Below are positions 10,524-19,341 of a stretch of 64,000 nt of DNA, piece by piece (within the stretch, counting starts at the first letter, position 1; the number at the start of each line of letters is the position of its first letter). The DNA is taken from positions 64,419,830 to 64,483,829 of the forward strand of contig NW_024609880.1 in NCBI RefSeq assembly GCF_016920785.2. The letters run 5' to 3'. The notes under the pieces were generated by a model. It had not been told where the DNA came from. It was given only the letters and a program-made list of their open reading frames with translations, and searched no databases. The translations under genes were made by a program, and so were the position numbers. The DNA comes from Ixodes scapularis (Eukaryota; Arthropoda; Arachnida; Ixodida; Ixodidae).

Positions 10524-12959
10524 ATGTCCCGTCCCAGCCCCCTGCCCCAGCACCCATCGCACGACCCCACCCGCCCCTTATCCCACATTCAGACCCCATC
10601 ATCTTCGTTTGAACCTACCACGTTCCTCCGTGCCGCCATGTTCATTTCAAGGCAAACCCTCCTCAAGCTGCGCCTCCGGACATTGGGTCTGTGCGTCCGC
10701 AAGAATGTCGTGCACCCCTCGGTGTTTCAAGCCCTCGGCTTCCACTCCCACAACTGGTCATCAGGTCACAGGATCATGCAGATATCACGCAAAGAATTGT
10801 CTGAAGAGCTCCGACTGACAGCGGCTGTTCTTCCGGGATTCATGACATCGTGCTTCGGACCATCCTACGGCAAGCACGCGTCGTTTATCTTTCTGCAAGA
10901 AGCCGCTGCGCAGCTCTTGGAGTCATCCTGGAGGAATGTAATTGCGGGGGTGGCCACCTCAAGCCGGGCTAACACGAGCTCAGGATTTGATCCGCCAATT
11001 AATATTTCCGGAGTCGAGCTCTCTGAGAACACCAAGACCGCCCTTTCATGTGGCCCCAAGTTTGCACCGGACTCCCAGGTGTCGAGAATCGATCAGCTAG
11101 CTGCGGTGCATCAGGTGGCATCAACGGTTCCAGAAAAAGAACGCCACGAGTTTCTGGGAGCAGCGGTGCGATCCGTGTGCACCCACCCTGTGCCGGCGCC
11201 CTCCACCAAGTTCTCCGTCAAGTCAGCTGTGGATGAACTCCGATCTTCAGACCTCAAGCTTCTTGAGGCCGACAAGACTGGAGGTTTCGTCGTCATGGGT
11301 GAGGACCAGTACCGGCAGAGGGTAGAACAAGCTCTTGACAAAAACTTTCGTCGAGTAAAGGGGCGGCCTTCGGGGTCTGTTCGGTCCAGAGTTAAAGAGC
11401 TGTGCTCCGAGCTTAATCTCCCGAAACTCAAAAGTTCCGTCATGAAACCATCCAAGCAGTACTTATCCCTGTTCTTCTCAGCGAAGACTCACAAACCGGA
11501 ATTACCCTTCCGCTCCATTGTTTCGGAAGGCGGAAGCTGGCAGAAGCCCGTTGCGCTTTTTCTCCAAAAACACCTCTCCCTTCTCACCCCTTCCCAGCCG
11601 TTCCGAATTCGTAACTCTAACGAGCTAATTACGGTTTTGACTCCCTTACATAACGCGCCCGTTCCACTGTCAGTGTTTTCTTACGACATCGAGGATATGT
11701 ATTATAGTTTAGACATTCCTTTCCTAATTAAGTGCGTTGATGAGGCCATCAATGAGTTCGGCCTGTGCAGGTTCCAGAACGCTTCAGGCATTCCACTGTC
11801 TGGGTTTATCCAGTTGCTCCAGCTTTACCTCCGCTCTACAATGATTGAGCAGAACGGAGAAGTGTTTATTCAAAAATCAGGTGTATGCATTGGGTCTTGC
11901 CTGGCACCGGTGCTGAGTGAAATCTATCTTTCCTTCGTTGATAGGACAATCGACGAGGAACTACGGAGCATCGTGCCCGGATGTCAGGTAGTGCGCTATG
12001 TGGATGACTATCTTGTAATTCACCCCACAGGAACCCCGGTCCATTCTATTTCGCCTTGTTTTCTCAGCGCGGCAGGCAGCCTCAACTTTAAGAGAGAGGA
12101 CCCCACGGAGGAGGGACTGCAGTACTTAGACATCAGGTTGAATACGACTGAGACGGGTATCTGCTGGGCGTTTCGGCAACGTTCGGAGAAACCAGTTCTT
12201 CCCTTTTCCAGCTCCCATTCCAGGTCCGTTAAGACGGGGGTGGTCACTTCGTTGATCACCTCTGCACGCAGCAGGTCGTGCAGTCACCACTCAACCTCGA
12301 GTGTGAAAACACAATTTAACCGCCTTCTCAAGGCAGGGTACCCGATGGACCTTCTCAGTTCTGTCACGCAGAGGCTCATCGTAAATCGAACTCCCCGCAC
12401 CTCACGGGCTGCTCCGGGCGGGAGGATCGCCTGCATTCCCTACATGCATAACGTGGCGCACCGCGTCAAGTCTCTCGCGTCCCGCTTTGGCACCAAGGTC
12501 ATTTTCAAATGCAGGTTCAAACTGGGTTCCATGTGCAAACTGGTTAACAACGCCAGTTCCCCCCCAGCATGTGCAAAAAAACACGGCTCTCAATTCGTTC
12601 GATGCGCAAAAGAAAAAGTCTACTCGATTCCCTTGACCTGCGGTGCGGAATATATCGGCCAAACAGGCCGATGCATAAATGATCGCCTCCGAGAACACCA
12701 CATTGCATGCGCGTCACAGCCAGAGGGGTCATTGCATCCTATAATAGTTCACGGTAAGGAGTGCCAGGCATGCACGCCTTTGTTCAACGAGACCAAAGTA
12801 GTTGGGGGACACCGGGAGCGCTATGGGAGGGAGATAATTGAAGCTTATAGGATGACTACCACCAAGAATAACATTGCTTCCCCATCCCTCTCGTTGACAA
12901 AACCAGAACTGGTGTTTCTGAGGCCGGCGTTTTCTCGGACTCCAATTGCACAACCTTGA
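10524..12959 (+). CDS. Penelope-like retroelement protein: RT + GIY-YIG endonuclease (intact copy D)
   Basis: An 811-codon uninterrupted frame. I chose ATG 10524 (MSRPSPLPQ) as start because it lies inside the element's own 5' end; the frame stays open to ATG 10425, but that lies in the tail of copy C. An N-terminal region of about 330 residues leads to the RT: FRSIVSEGG, motif A SYDIEDMYYSL (Asp about 388), motif B GSCLAPV (about 457), motif C RYVDDYLV (Asp-Asp about 494-495) and YLDIRLN. A Cys/His-bearing linker follows, then a GIY-YIG nuclease (VYSIPLTCG, EYIGQTGR, RLREHH) from about residue 699 to the C terminus. This RT-GIY-YIG order defines canonical endonuclease-bearing Penelope-like elements: the nuclease nicks the target and the RT copies RNA from the nick. 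It is the only copy here that could supply activity. Confidence 0.9.
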   Translation: MSRPSPLPQHPSHDPTRPLSHIQTPSSSFEPTTFLRAAMFISRQTLLKLRLRTLGLCVRKNVVHPSVFQALGFHSHNWSSGHRIMQISRKELSEELRLTAAVLPGFMTSCFGPSYGKHASFIFLQEAAAQLLESSWRNVIAGVATSSRANTSSGFDPPINISGVELSENTKTALSCGPKFAPDSQVSRIDQLAAVHQVASTVPEKERHEFLGAAVRSVCTHPVPAPSTKFSVKSAVDELRSSDLKLLEADKTGGFVVMGEDQYRQRVEQALDKNFRRVKGRPSGSVRSRVKELCSELNLPKLKSSVMKPSKQYLSLFFSAKTHKPELPFRSIVSEGGSWQKPVALFLQKHLSLLTPSQPFRIRNSNELITVLTPLHNAPVPLSVFSYDIEDMYYSLDIPFLIKCVDEAINEFGLCRFQNASGIPLSGFIQLLQLYLRSTMIEQNGEVFIQKSGVCIGSCLAPVLSEIYLSFVDRTIDEELRSIVPGCQVVRYVDDYLVIHPTGTPVHSISPCFLSAAGSLNFKREDPTEEGLQYLDIRLNTTETGICWAFRQRSEKPVLPFSSSHSRSVKTGVVTSLITSARSRSCSHHSTSSVKTQFNRLLKAGYPMDLLSSVTQRLIVNRTPRTSRAAPGGRIACIPYMHNVAHRVKSLASRFGTKVIFKCRFKLGSMCKLVNNASSPPACAKKHGSQFVRCAKEKVYSIPLTCGAEYIGQTGRCINDRLREHHIACASQPEGSLHPIIVHGKECQACTPLFNETKVVGGHRERYGREIIEAYRMTTTKNNIASPSLSLTKPELVFLRPAFSRTPIAQP

Positions 12960-13244
12960 ACAACTAGACCCCCCCTCGGCCTTCGGCCGTCAATCAGCTT
13001 CGTATGCGGAAACGCTATCTTCCCTTCCCTCCCCCCCTTTTCTTCCCTCTCAACCTTCTCTCCCTTCTTTTCTCCCTCTTGCTCGTTCCCCCCTTTCCCC
13101 ACCGACGGTTGTTGGTGCAGACTTCGCTGGCGTCAAATATATGTTGTTGTAAACTGAAAGCTTGTACATGTCTGTTTTTGTCCCTCTGTTTGTTTTGTGC
13201 TTTCTTACTGTTACATCTGTCCCAACACGCTCGTCAAAGTCTTC

Positions 13245-13255
13245 AAGAAATAATT
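13245..13255. repeat. Target-site duplication, right copy (AAGAAATAATT)
   Basis: Identical to 3827-3837. It directly follows the 3' tail of Penelope copy D. Confidence 0.8.
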
Positions 13256-15280
13256 ATTGCTGCAACTTTTTGAGTGCAAAAACAAACACACCTCTGAGCA
13301 TCTAGTTTAATACTATGGATGCATTGTTGTATAGCAGAACACTTCCTATACGTATGACACACTAGACATTTTGCAGAACCCCATCAAGCAACACAACTGT
13401 CACCATTTTTTTTTCTTTGGCGTAAAGCACACAAATGGGCCCCAGTTCACACCGAATGCTAACGCAGCATTCCAGTCCAATAGGCGCTGAGCCGAGTTCA
13501 CAGTGATGGCGGACATGACATTCTTGTCGAACAAATGCCAAAAGTATAAAAGCCTGGGGTAATTATAATAGTAGCTACTGTAATTCGTTTCATCACAATT
13601 TGGCAAACGGCAAAGGCTACAGTCTTGGTGAGCCAATTTCCACGTTGGAGAGAGGCACATGACAACATGTCATTCAGAGTGCTCGTCTGCACAGATTTTT
13701 CACACACCTTCGCTCCGTCTCTCTGATTGGCTCGAGGGGGCTGCGGCGGTTGCCCTTTTCCAAGTTACAATGATACGAAGTATAGGCAGCCCGCACTTTT
13801 CAAAAAAGTCTATTGAAGAGACCGAAAGGAATGGCCAACATTTTTCAACAAGACTGCTCTTCAGGCAAGGGATGAACACACATGTGAATAATCTTATCCA
13901 GGTAATTAGAACAAGTAAATAATTGACCGACTAATGCAATACACTTTTGATGAAAAAAAGTACTGCTGCAATAAATTTTACAAAAGAGAAAAAGGGGCAG
14001 TTAATCTATGCATACACCAAAACAGTTGTTCTTACAGCAAGTCGAAAAGCTTTGAAGCAGGTGCCTGCAACGATTTATTCATCCCCACACTCAATAAAAC
14101 GTCATCCTCGTAGCTGGAAATAAGTGTGCACTTCGCACTCACAGAAAAAGGAAGAAAAGCGATCGAATGTAGAATCGTCGATTAGTACAAAAGGTTAAAG
14201 AGGAGTTTTCTCGCTAAAAGTTGCTATGGTTATTCGGTGACGCAGGGCTGAAACAACTTCCCCTAGGCCCTAACGCGGCATATACCATTCGCTTCGCTAT
14301 GAGAGATAATAGCACAACTAGCTATTAGCTCTCATATTAACATAGAAAATCACCACATCATCGATATATTATATACAATTTTTTCCCAAACCAAACGCTA
14401 GGGTTTGTTCACCCCACATCGCACAGACCACCAGGGAATGGCCCTTTCACTTCCGTAATACACAAAAGTGAAGACACAGAAACGGTCTCAAACGCACGGA
14501 GAGATTGTCACGGAGAGCGGTAGGGAATAAACATGAATAAATAAAAATATTATTACCCAACTCCAATCTTAACGAAAATTGCGTTAAAAAATAAAAAGAT
14601 TTAGGTTCGAGTGATGCCAAGGCGATAGGTCCACGCCTGGTGGAGAGTCGGACAAGGAAGTCGATGACACGTAAAGGTAAAAAAAAAAAAAAAGAGGAAG
14701 ACATTTAATCCAGACGAAAAAACTCAGCCACAGACGTCAAGAACAAAAACGAACTCCTCCGGGCATTCCCTGAACGTGACACAACCAAATGGGTGCGGAC
14801 ACGCTCTCTGTATACGGCACCGTCAGGCCGCTACGCCATGACGAAATAAACCTAACTAAACAATGCTAACAAAGACTTATGAAAAAAATAAAAATAAAAA
14901 AAGTTCAGCAGAACCGCACCCGTAAAACAAAGTTCAACGCGGCAAAAAAACACGCACGAAACTAAAAAAAAAAAAATTCTTAACTGACCGACGCCGAGTC
15001 CAGTCCCACGACACTGAAGCCTGACAGGATGGCGGCGTCCAGATGGTGCTCGAATCTAATCTTTACTCTTTTCCGCACAGCCACGACGCTGCGCGGAACA
15101 AAGTGAAGAATAGGTTCGAGCAGGCGATGCACGAGAAGGTAACCGAGACTTAACATGTCTCGAGCTTCATATCGGAAGAAGAGCTTTCGAGGTAGTTACT
15201 GCAGTTACTCAAACTGTTTCTTTCCCCTTCCCTTTTTCAGAAGAACACATCAGCCGGCGCTAACTTTTCATCTCGGGAGG
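13256..15280. other. No recognised gene; AT-rich intergenic sequence
   Basis: Only short, unrelated open frames and A-rich runs (for example near 14680, 14890 and 14970). No domain, TIR pair or tandem array is evident. Confidence 0.5.
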
Positions 15281-15390
15281 AGACCATTCTTCACGGACAG
15301 TTATAGTTGAAAAGGAGGCTGACTTTGACCGAACTAGCCTCCAGGCAGAAAAAAACACAAAGATATTTACCAACCCGCTCGTTTTTAATG

Positions 15391-15837
15391 TTAGTCTCGG
15401 GGCTTTGCTGTTTCCAAAAGAGATAACCTTTCGGTGCTATCGGATCTTCGCGGAGAGAGATAGAGCTCGGCCGTTTCAAGGATACGGCGCTCGAAGCTTG
15501 GGCGAATACGCGGTATCGTTTCACGCGTGCACGAATGGCTGGTTTCAAAATTTCCCCACATCCCTAACGAAACCGGCCCATCTTCGTGTGTGCGCCTGCG
15601 GGATGTTTGTCCCGCGCCGCCGGTTTTAGCGCGCACGCGGCGTTGTTTTGGCCGGCAGAAGTGTTGTTGACCGCTGATATTGTAAGGCCATGGTGTTTTC
15701 ATCCTCCCAAGCAACAGTTCCTTTGCTTTCGACTGACTGACTCCTCCAAGGTGGCTGTCACTGTTCGCCGCGTCAACGACACATTCGTACCATTTCACTC
15801 CTCGTGGCACAGGGTGCGCTGCTTGCTTTACTGACAC
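15391..15837 (-). CDS. Unidentified 148-codon ORF
   Basis: An open frame on the minus strand rich in Arg, Ser and Gln. No domain, signal peptide or membrane segment is recognisable, and the opposite strand is also partly open. The local GC content is higher than in the flanks, which by itself lengthens chance ORFs. It could be an exon or chance; I cannot support a function. Confidence 0.15.
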   Translation of the reverse strand: MSVKQAAHPVPRGVKWYECVVDAANSDSHLGGVSQSKAKELLLGRMKTPWPYNISGQQHFCRPKQRRVRAKTGGAGQTSRRRTHEDGPVSLGMWGNFETSHSCTRETIPRIRPSFERRILETAELYLSPRRSDSTERLSLLETAKPRD

Positions 15838-15849
15838 GGGCCGCCCTAT

Positions 15850-16871
15850 CTAACACAACGAGCGCGAAGGGTCGTGGTCCTCTGCTGGTTCCGAGAGGGC
15901 GGGCCAATGAAGGCCCCGAATCAATACGACGTCTGCCGATTCCTAGACATTAAATATTTACGACGTCCGCTGGTCTGTTAAGAAGTGTTGCTTTCTTTTT
16001 AGAACTCCTCCAATGTAGCTTGCTGCCCATAATAAAACTTAAATGATCAATAAATATAACAGGGTGGAACTACTGTATTTCATTTTTATGTGGGAACGTT
16101 GAAAAAAGGCAAAAAATATTTCAAGTTTGTGAGGACGCGCAATTCGCAAGTCCGTTTCGAGCCGTAAAAACACGTTTTTGTACGAGATTGATGCTTACAT
16201 ATAGAACATAAAAACAAAATATACACTTTGTCGACTTGCTTTTCGAGTAGACAACTATCATATCTACATTTTAACAAAAATAAAAAAAATAAAAAAAATG
16301 TTTTTTTTTTTTAAGAAGATCGATTTTAAAATTGGTACTTTTCGGTTTTCGCTCAAAATTAACGTAAACATACCGCCAATAAAATTTTATACAATTAAGT
16401 GATTTTATCATATATATAAAGACAGTGTTTCGGGCTCTCTATAGATATAAAAAGTATCAACGTAACCCAAGTAGGTCGCCACCATTTAATTGTCGAAGTT
16501 CGTCAACAATTAACCGAGGGGGCGCATTTTGACATTTTTACAGAAAAAAAGCAAAACACCTAAAATTATTTTATGGTATTAGAGCCGTTTACCTGTGCTC
16601 ACAGAGTGCTTGAAAAACGTTAATGTAATGTGGACTAAAAATCCACGATGGGAGATCGAGCGAAACATCCGACCCACGACGGATGTGAAAAACACTGCTT
16701 TCCGCCGTGGCCTCTTTTAAAATTCGTAAGTCGAGAACAAAACATCCGACGAACTTGCGGTTTGTGGCTACTGCGTTTTTGAGAGACAACGCCATAACAT
16801 AAATGTTTTTTCAGCGAAATTAAGAATTCGACCCTTTTTGCCTGCACGATTTCAAATAAAATCACCGATAT
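15850..16871. other. No recognised gene; AT-rich
   Basis: A/T homopolymers (16280-16315) and short ORFs only. Confidence 0.5.
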
Positions 16872-17552
16872 ACAGGGTGTTTTTTTTTTTTTTTAAGCTT
16901 AACAGATTTGTTTTAGGAAAGCCGTGAAAGTTACACTTATGCCGCTTGTGGGGGTCAGTTATACGGCCAGGGAGACATATTATAGTGGACTAATTGTTGT
17001 AACGATCAGTCGTGGAATTAATCAAGATTCGGTAATTAACTTTTTAATTAATGAAAATAGACATATGGTTCCAATTAGAAACTTGCTCAGCGTCATCAAA
17101 AACCACTAAATCAGTCATTTTCAGAAAGACTTTGAGTGCATGAGAAGCGTAGTATTGTACTAAATTTACGACTCGTGGAGCAGGTACAAGGCTAGAGCTA
17201 GATAAGAGACGGAAAAATCGCGCGGGCGCCTTATCGCAATTGCTAGCTTTGTACCTGCTCCACGAGAGGTAACTTTATTGCACTACTACGCTTCTCACGC
17301 GCTCAAAGTCTTTCTGAAAATGACTGATTTAGTAGCTTTCGATGACGCTGAGCAAGTTTCTAATTGGAACCGTATGTCTATTTTCATTAATTAAAAAGTT
17401 AATTAACAAATTTTAAATAATTAGCCGACTGATCGTTACGATTAGCCACCTATAATAGGTCCCCCTGGCCGTATAGCTCACCTCCACAAGCAACGTAAGT
17501 GTAACTTTCATGGCTTTTTTTAAACAAATCTGTTAAGCTTAAAAAAAACACC
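16872..17552. mobile_element. Foldback MITE of about 680 bp
   Basis: The left end CAGGGTGTTTT followed by AAGCTTAACAGATTTG recurs as its reverse complement at the right end (CAAATCTGTTAAGCTT, then AAAACACC). The two halves stay complementary inward through several blocks (for example CTTGCTCAGCGTCATC near 17090 versus GATGACGCTGAGCAAG near 17340). The outer flanks share CGATATA, a possible target duplication, though the right flank is a TA microsatellite. No coding capacity. Confidence 0.75.
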
Positions 17553-17595
17553 CGATATATATATATATATATGCGCTTACGATTTTTTTTTATTA

Positions 17596-18050
17596 CAGGG
17601 TGTTTCAGAGAACGCAGACCAAATAGCTCCTGCAAAAACTACTCATCGCAACGAAAAAAGGCTTGTGGCGTTTTGGTCCTGGGCCAGGGGCCCATTTAGG
17701 AAAATTATTAAAGTCCGGGATAATTAAGTTGTTAATTATTTTTGCGTAATTAACTTTTTTATTATTGTGGTTAAGGGCATGGTTTAAATTAAAAAAACTG
17801 CTCAGCATCATCGAAAAACACTAAATCAACAAATTGGGGAACGGTAGAAGGCACACGAAGCATTTGACGGCTTTCTGAAAAACCGCAAACATTCGACGTG
17901 TTTACTTATGTTTCGCTCTGCTATCGGAGCGCATCTCGGCCCCGGCGGCACCGCGCCCCCGTCGAGAGATGGTGCAACCAGCCTCTGCTGCGTCGCGCGA
18001 TGACAGCGCAGCAGAGGAACCAAACCTTTCCCGCCCAAATAATACAAAAA
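17596..18050. mobile_element. Second, partial CAGGGTG-type MITE
   Basis: Starts CAGGGTGTTTCAGAGAACG 44 bp after the previous foldback. It repeats the family's internal layout: AAGTTGTTAATTA block, CAGCATCATCGAAAAACACTA, then TTTCTGAAAAACC. The right TIR is not visible, so the right limit is approximate. Presumably a diverged, half-deleted relative of 16872-17552. Confidence 0.5.
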
Positions 18051-18236
18051 ATACATTTTTTTAATTACGCTTTTTTCTATCATTTGATGATCTCTATGTG
18101 CATTTGTTTTGTATTTAAACCAAGAAATCATTGAGCAAGAAATATTTATATCAGGTTGAATTTGAGTGCAAAGCAGTGGTCTTCTGAACCAGGGGTTCCC
18201 CTAGGAATTTAAATTAGGGATGTCTAATTTTTTAGG

Positions 18237-18262
18237 GGAGGGGGGGGGGGGGGGGGGGGGAG
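18237..18262. repeat. Poly(G) tract
   Basis: A run of G broken once or twice by A. One of several long G/C homopolymers in the window. Confidence 0.9.
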
Positions 18263-18639
18263 GGTGGCATTGAGAATAGAGGAGTCGTTGTGAATTAAGA
18301 GGTGCCTTCAGAAAAACAAGGGGTTATGTAGGGAAACCGCTGTTCTGAACAAATCGAAATGTTCAATTTCTCATTCACTTCAGTCGTCAAATGTCCTATT
18401 GTAAAAAAAAAAAAGAAAGGAAAAAAACTGAACTCAAAAGAAGAAGGAAATAAAGCTTTTTCACTAACCTAAAAGATATCGAGTAGTTTTTTTTTTTAGG
18501 GTTTACTCAACAAAAAGTAATTAATTAAACTGTGTTTTAAATTTGCAGAAATTTTCTTGCGCATCGTTTTCAGTGATCGGACGAATTGATCAACCAATCT
18601 GTAACGTTTAAAAATAAATACGTTTAAAAATAGTGATTA

Positions 18640-18735
18640 AAAATGAAAGCAATTTACAACTCCCTGTAACGCCGAATTAGAGCACAGCTAGCTCTTGAGG
18701 AGGAAGAGGGGAAGGTACGGAGTGGAGGCTATGCC
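18640..18735. repeat. Dispersed repeat shared with 58900-58998
   Basis: The segment with CCTGTAACGCCG, TTAGAGC, CAGCT and CTTGAGGAGGA occurs again near 58930-58970 in the same orientation, with moderate divergence. Both copies lie near loci of the GCTAAATTTAGC tandem repeat. Confidence 0.65.
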
Positions 18736-18754
18736 CCTCCTCCTCTCCTGCTCG

Positions 18755-18895
18755 CCTCCCATTTAGGGAAAATTTTTCCGCTAAATTTAGCGCGGAAATG
18801 TTTCCGCTAGATTTAGCGGGAAAATTTTTCCGCTAGATCTACCGGGGAAATTTTTCCGCCAGATTTAGCGGGGAAATTTTTTCGCTAAATTTAGC
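18755..18895. repeat. Short tandem repeat with palindromic GCTAAATTTAGC core
   Basis: About five diverged units of roughly 30 bp of the type TTTCCGCTAGATTTAGCGGG. The core is self-complementary. A related, longer-unit array sits at 59745-60190. Confidence 0.8.
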
Positions 18896-19147
18896 TTCAC
18901 TGTTACAGCTCGAGTCGGCCAAAATGTCTATAAGCTGAAGAACACATCCACAGCAAGAACATGCGGTTTGGCTAATGCAGACCGCTTGGGAGGGGGGTGT
19001 TGTGAGGGTGCGGGCTGTGCGTGCGATGGCCAGGCACAGAACATGGGCTCTCGCGCGCCAGACACGTACCGTGCTCGGCCCGGATTTCACGCCCTGCCCA
19101 GCAGGTGGCACATCAGGGCATTGTTGCACTCGAGCTGTAACAGTGAA
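18896..19147. mobile_element. 252-bp segment bounded by a perfect 20-bp inverted repeat
   Basis: TTCACTGTTACAGCTCGAGT at 18896-18915 is exactly reverse-complemented at 19128-19147. The interior (an ACACGTACCGTGCTCGGCC-type segment and a CCCTGCCCAGCA segment) has a diverged inverted relative near 29050-29106. It looks like a small non-autonomous element or foldback repeat; target duplication not resolved. Confidence 0.6.
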
Positions 19148-19163
19148 GGGTCCAGATCACTTA

Positions 19164-19338
19164 AGGCTGAACTCCATGGAACGAAGTATGTGACGAATAA
19201 CTGGCGAACGCAGCCCGACGGCACGCACGCTTTGCGCGCAACGTAACAGCCGGTGTTTTGATTCCACACGCAGAGCAAAAGCCACCGGACAAAATTCGTC
19301 GGTTATTCGCAGCATATTCGTCCCATGGAGTTAAGCCT
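19164..19338. mobile_element. PIF/Harbinger-type MITE with TTA target duplication
   Basis: Inverted termini AGGCTGAACTCCATGGAACG (left) and AGGCTTAACTCCATGGGACG (right, complement), continuing with CGAATAAC-type matches. Flanked on both sides by TTA (19161-19163, 19339-19341), the 3-bp duplication of PIF/Harbinger elements. It is inserted at the C-terminal end of the gypsy integrase frame. 175 bp, non-coding. Confidence 0.75.
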
Positions 19339-19341
19339 TTA

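Larger units (their letters stand above)
3838..13244. mobile_element. Mirror-image array of four Penelope-like elements
   Basis: Four nearly identical Penelope-like copies. A (3838-6532) and B (6533-7858) are on the minus strand; C (7859-10508) and D (10509-13244) are on the plus strand. A-B and C-D are head-to-tail tandems with the same junction. B and C meet head to head at 7858/7859, where B is cut inside the RT domain. Both outer ends are element 3' tails, and an 11-bp direct repeat flanks the block. Tandem and inverted partial copies are typical of Penelope-like retroelements. The copies differ by only a few substitutions and small indels, so the array is young or homogenised. Confidence 0.85.

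Noticed and set aside
3838..13244. Hammerhead ribozyme in the Penelope pseudo-LTR
   Set aside because: Many Penelope-like elements carry one, but I found no CTGATGA core paired with GAAA and a cleavage site on either strand of the tail modules.
18755..18895. CRISPR-like array
   Set aside because: Adjacent diverged tandem units without unique spacers, in a eukaryotic context.
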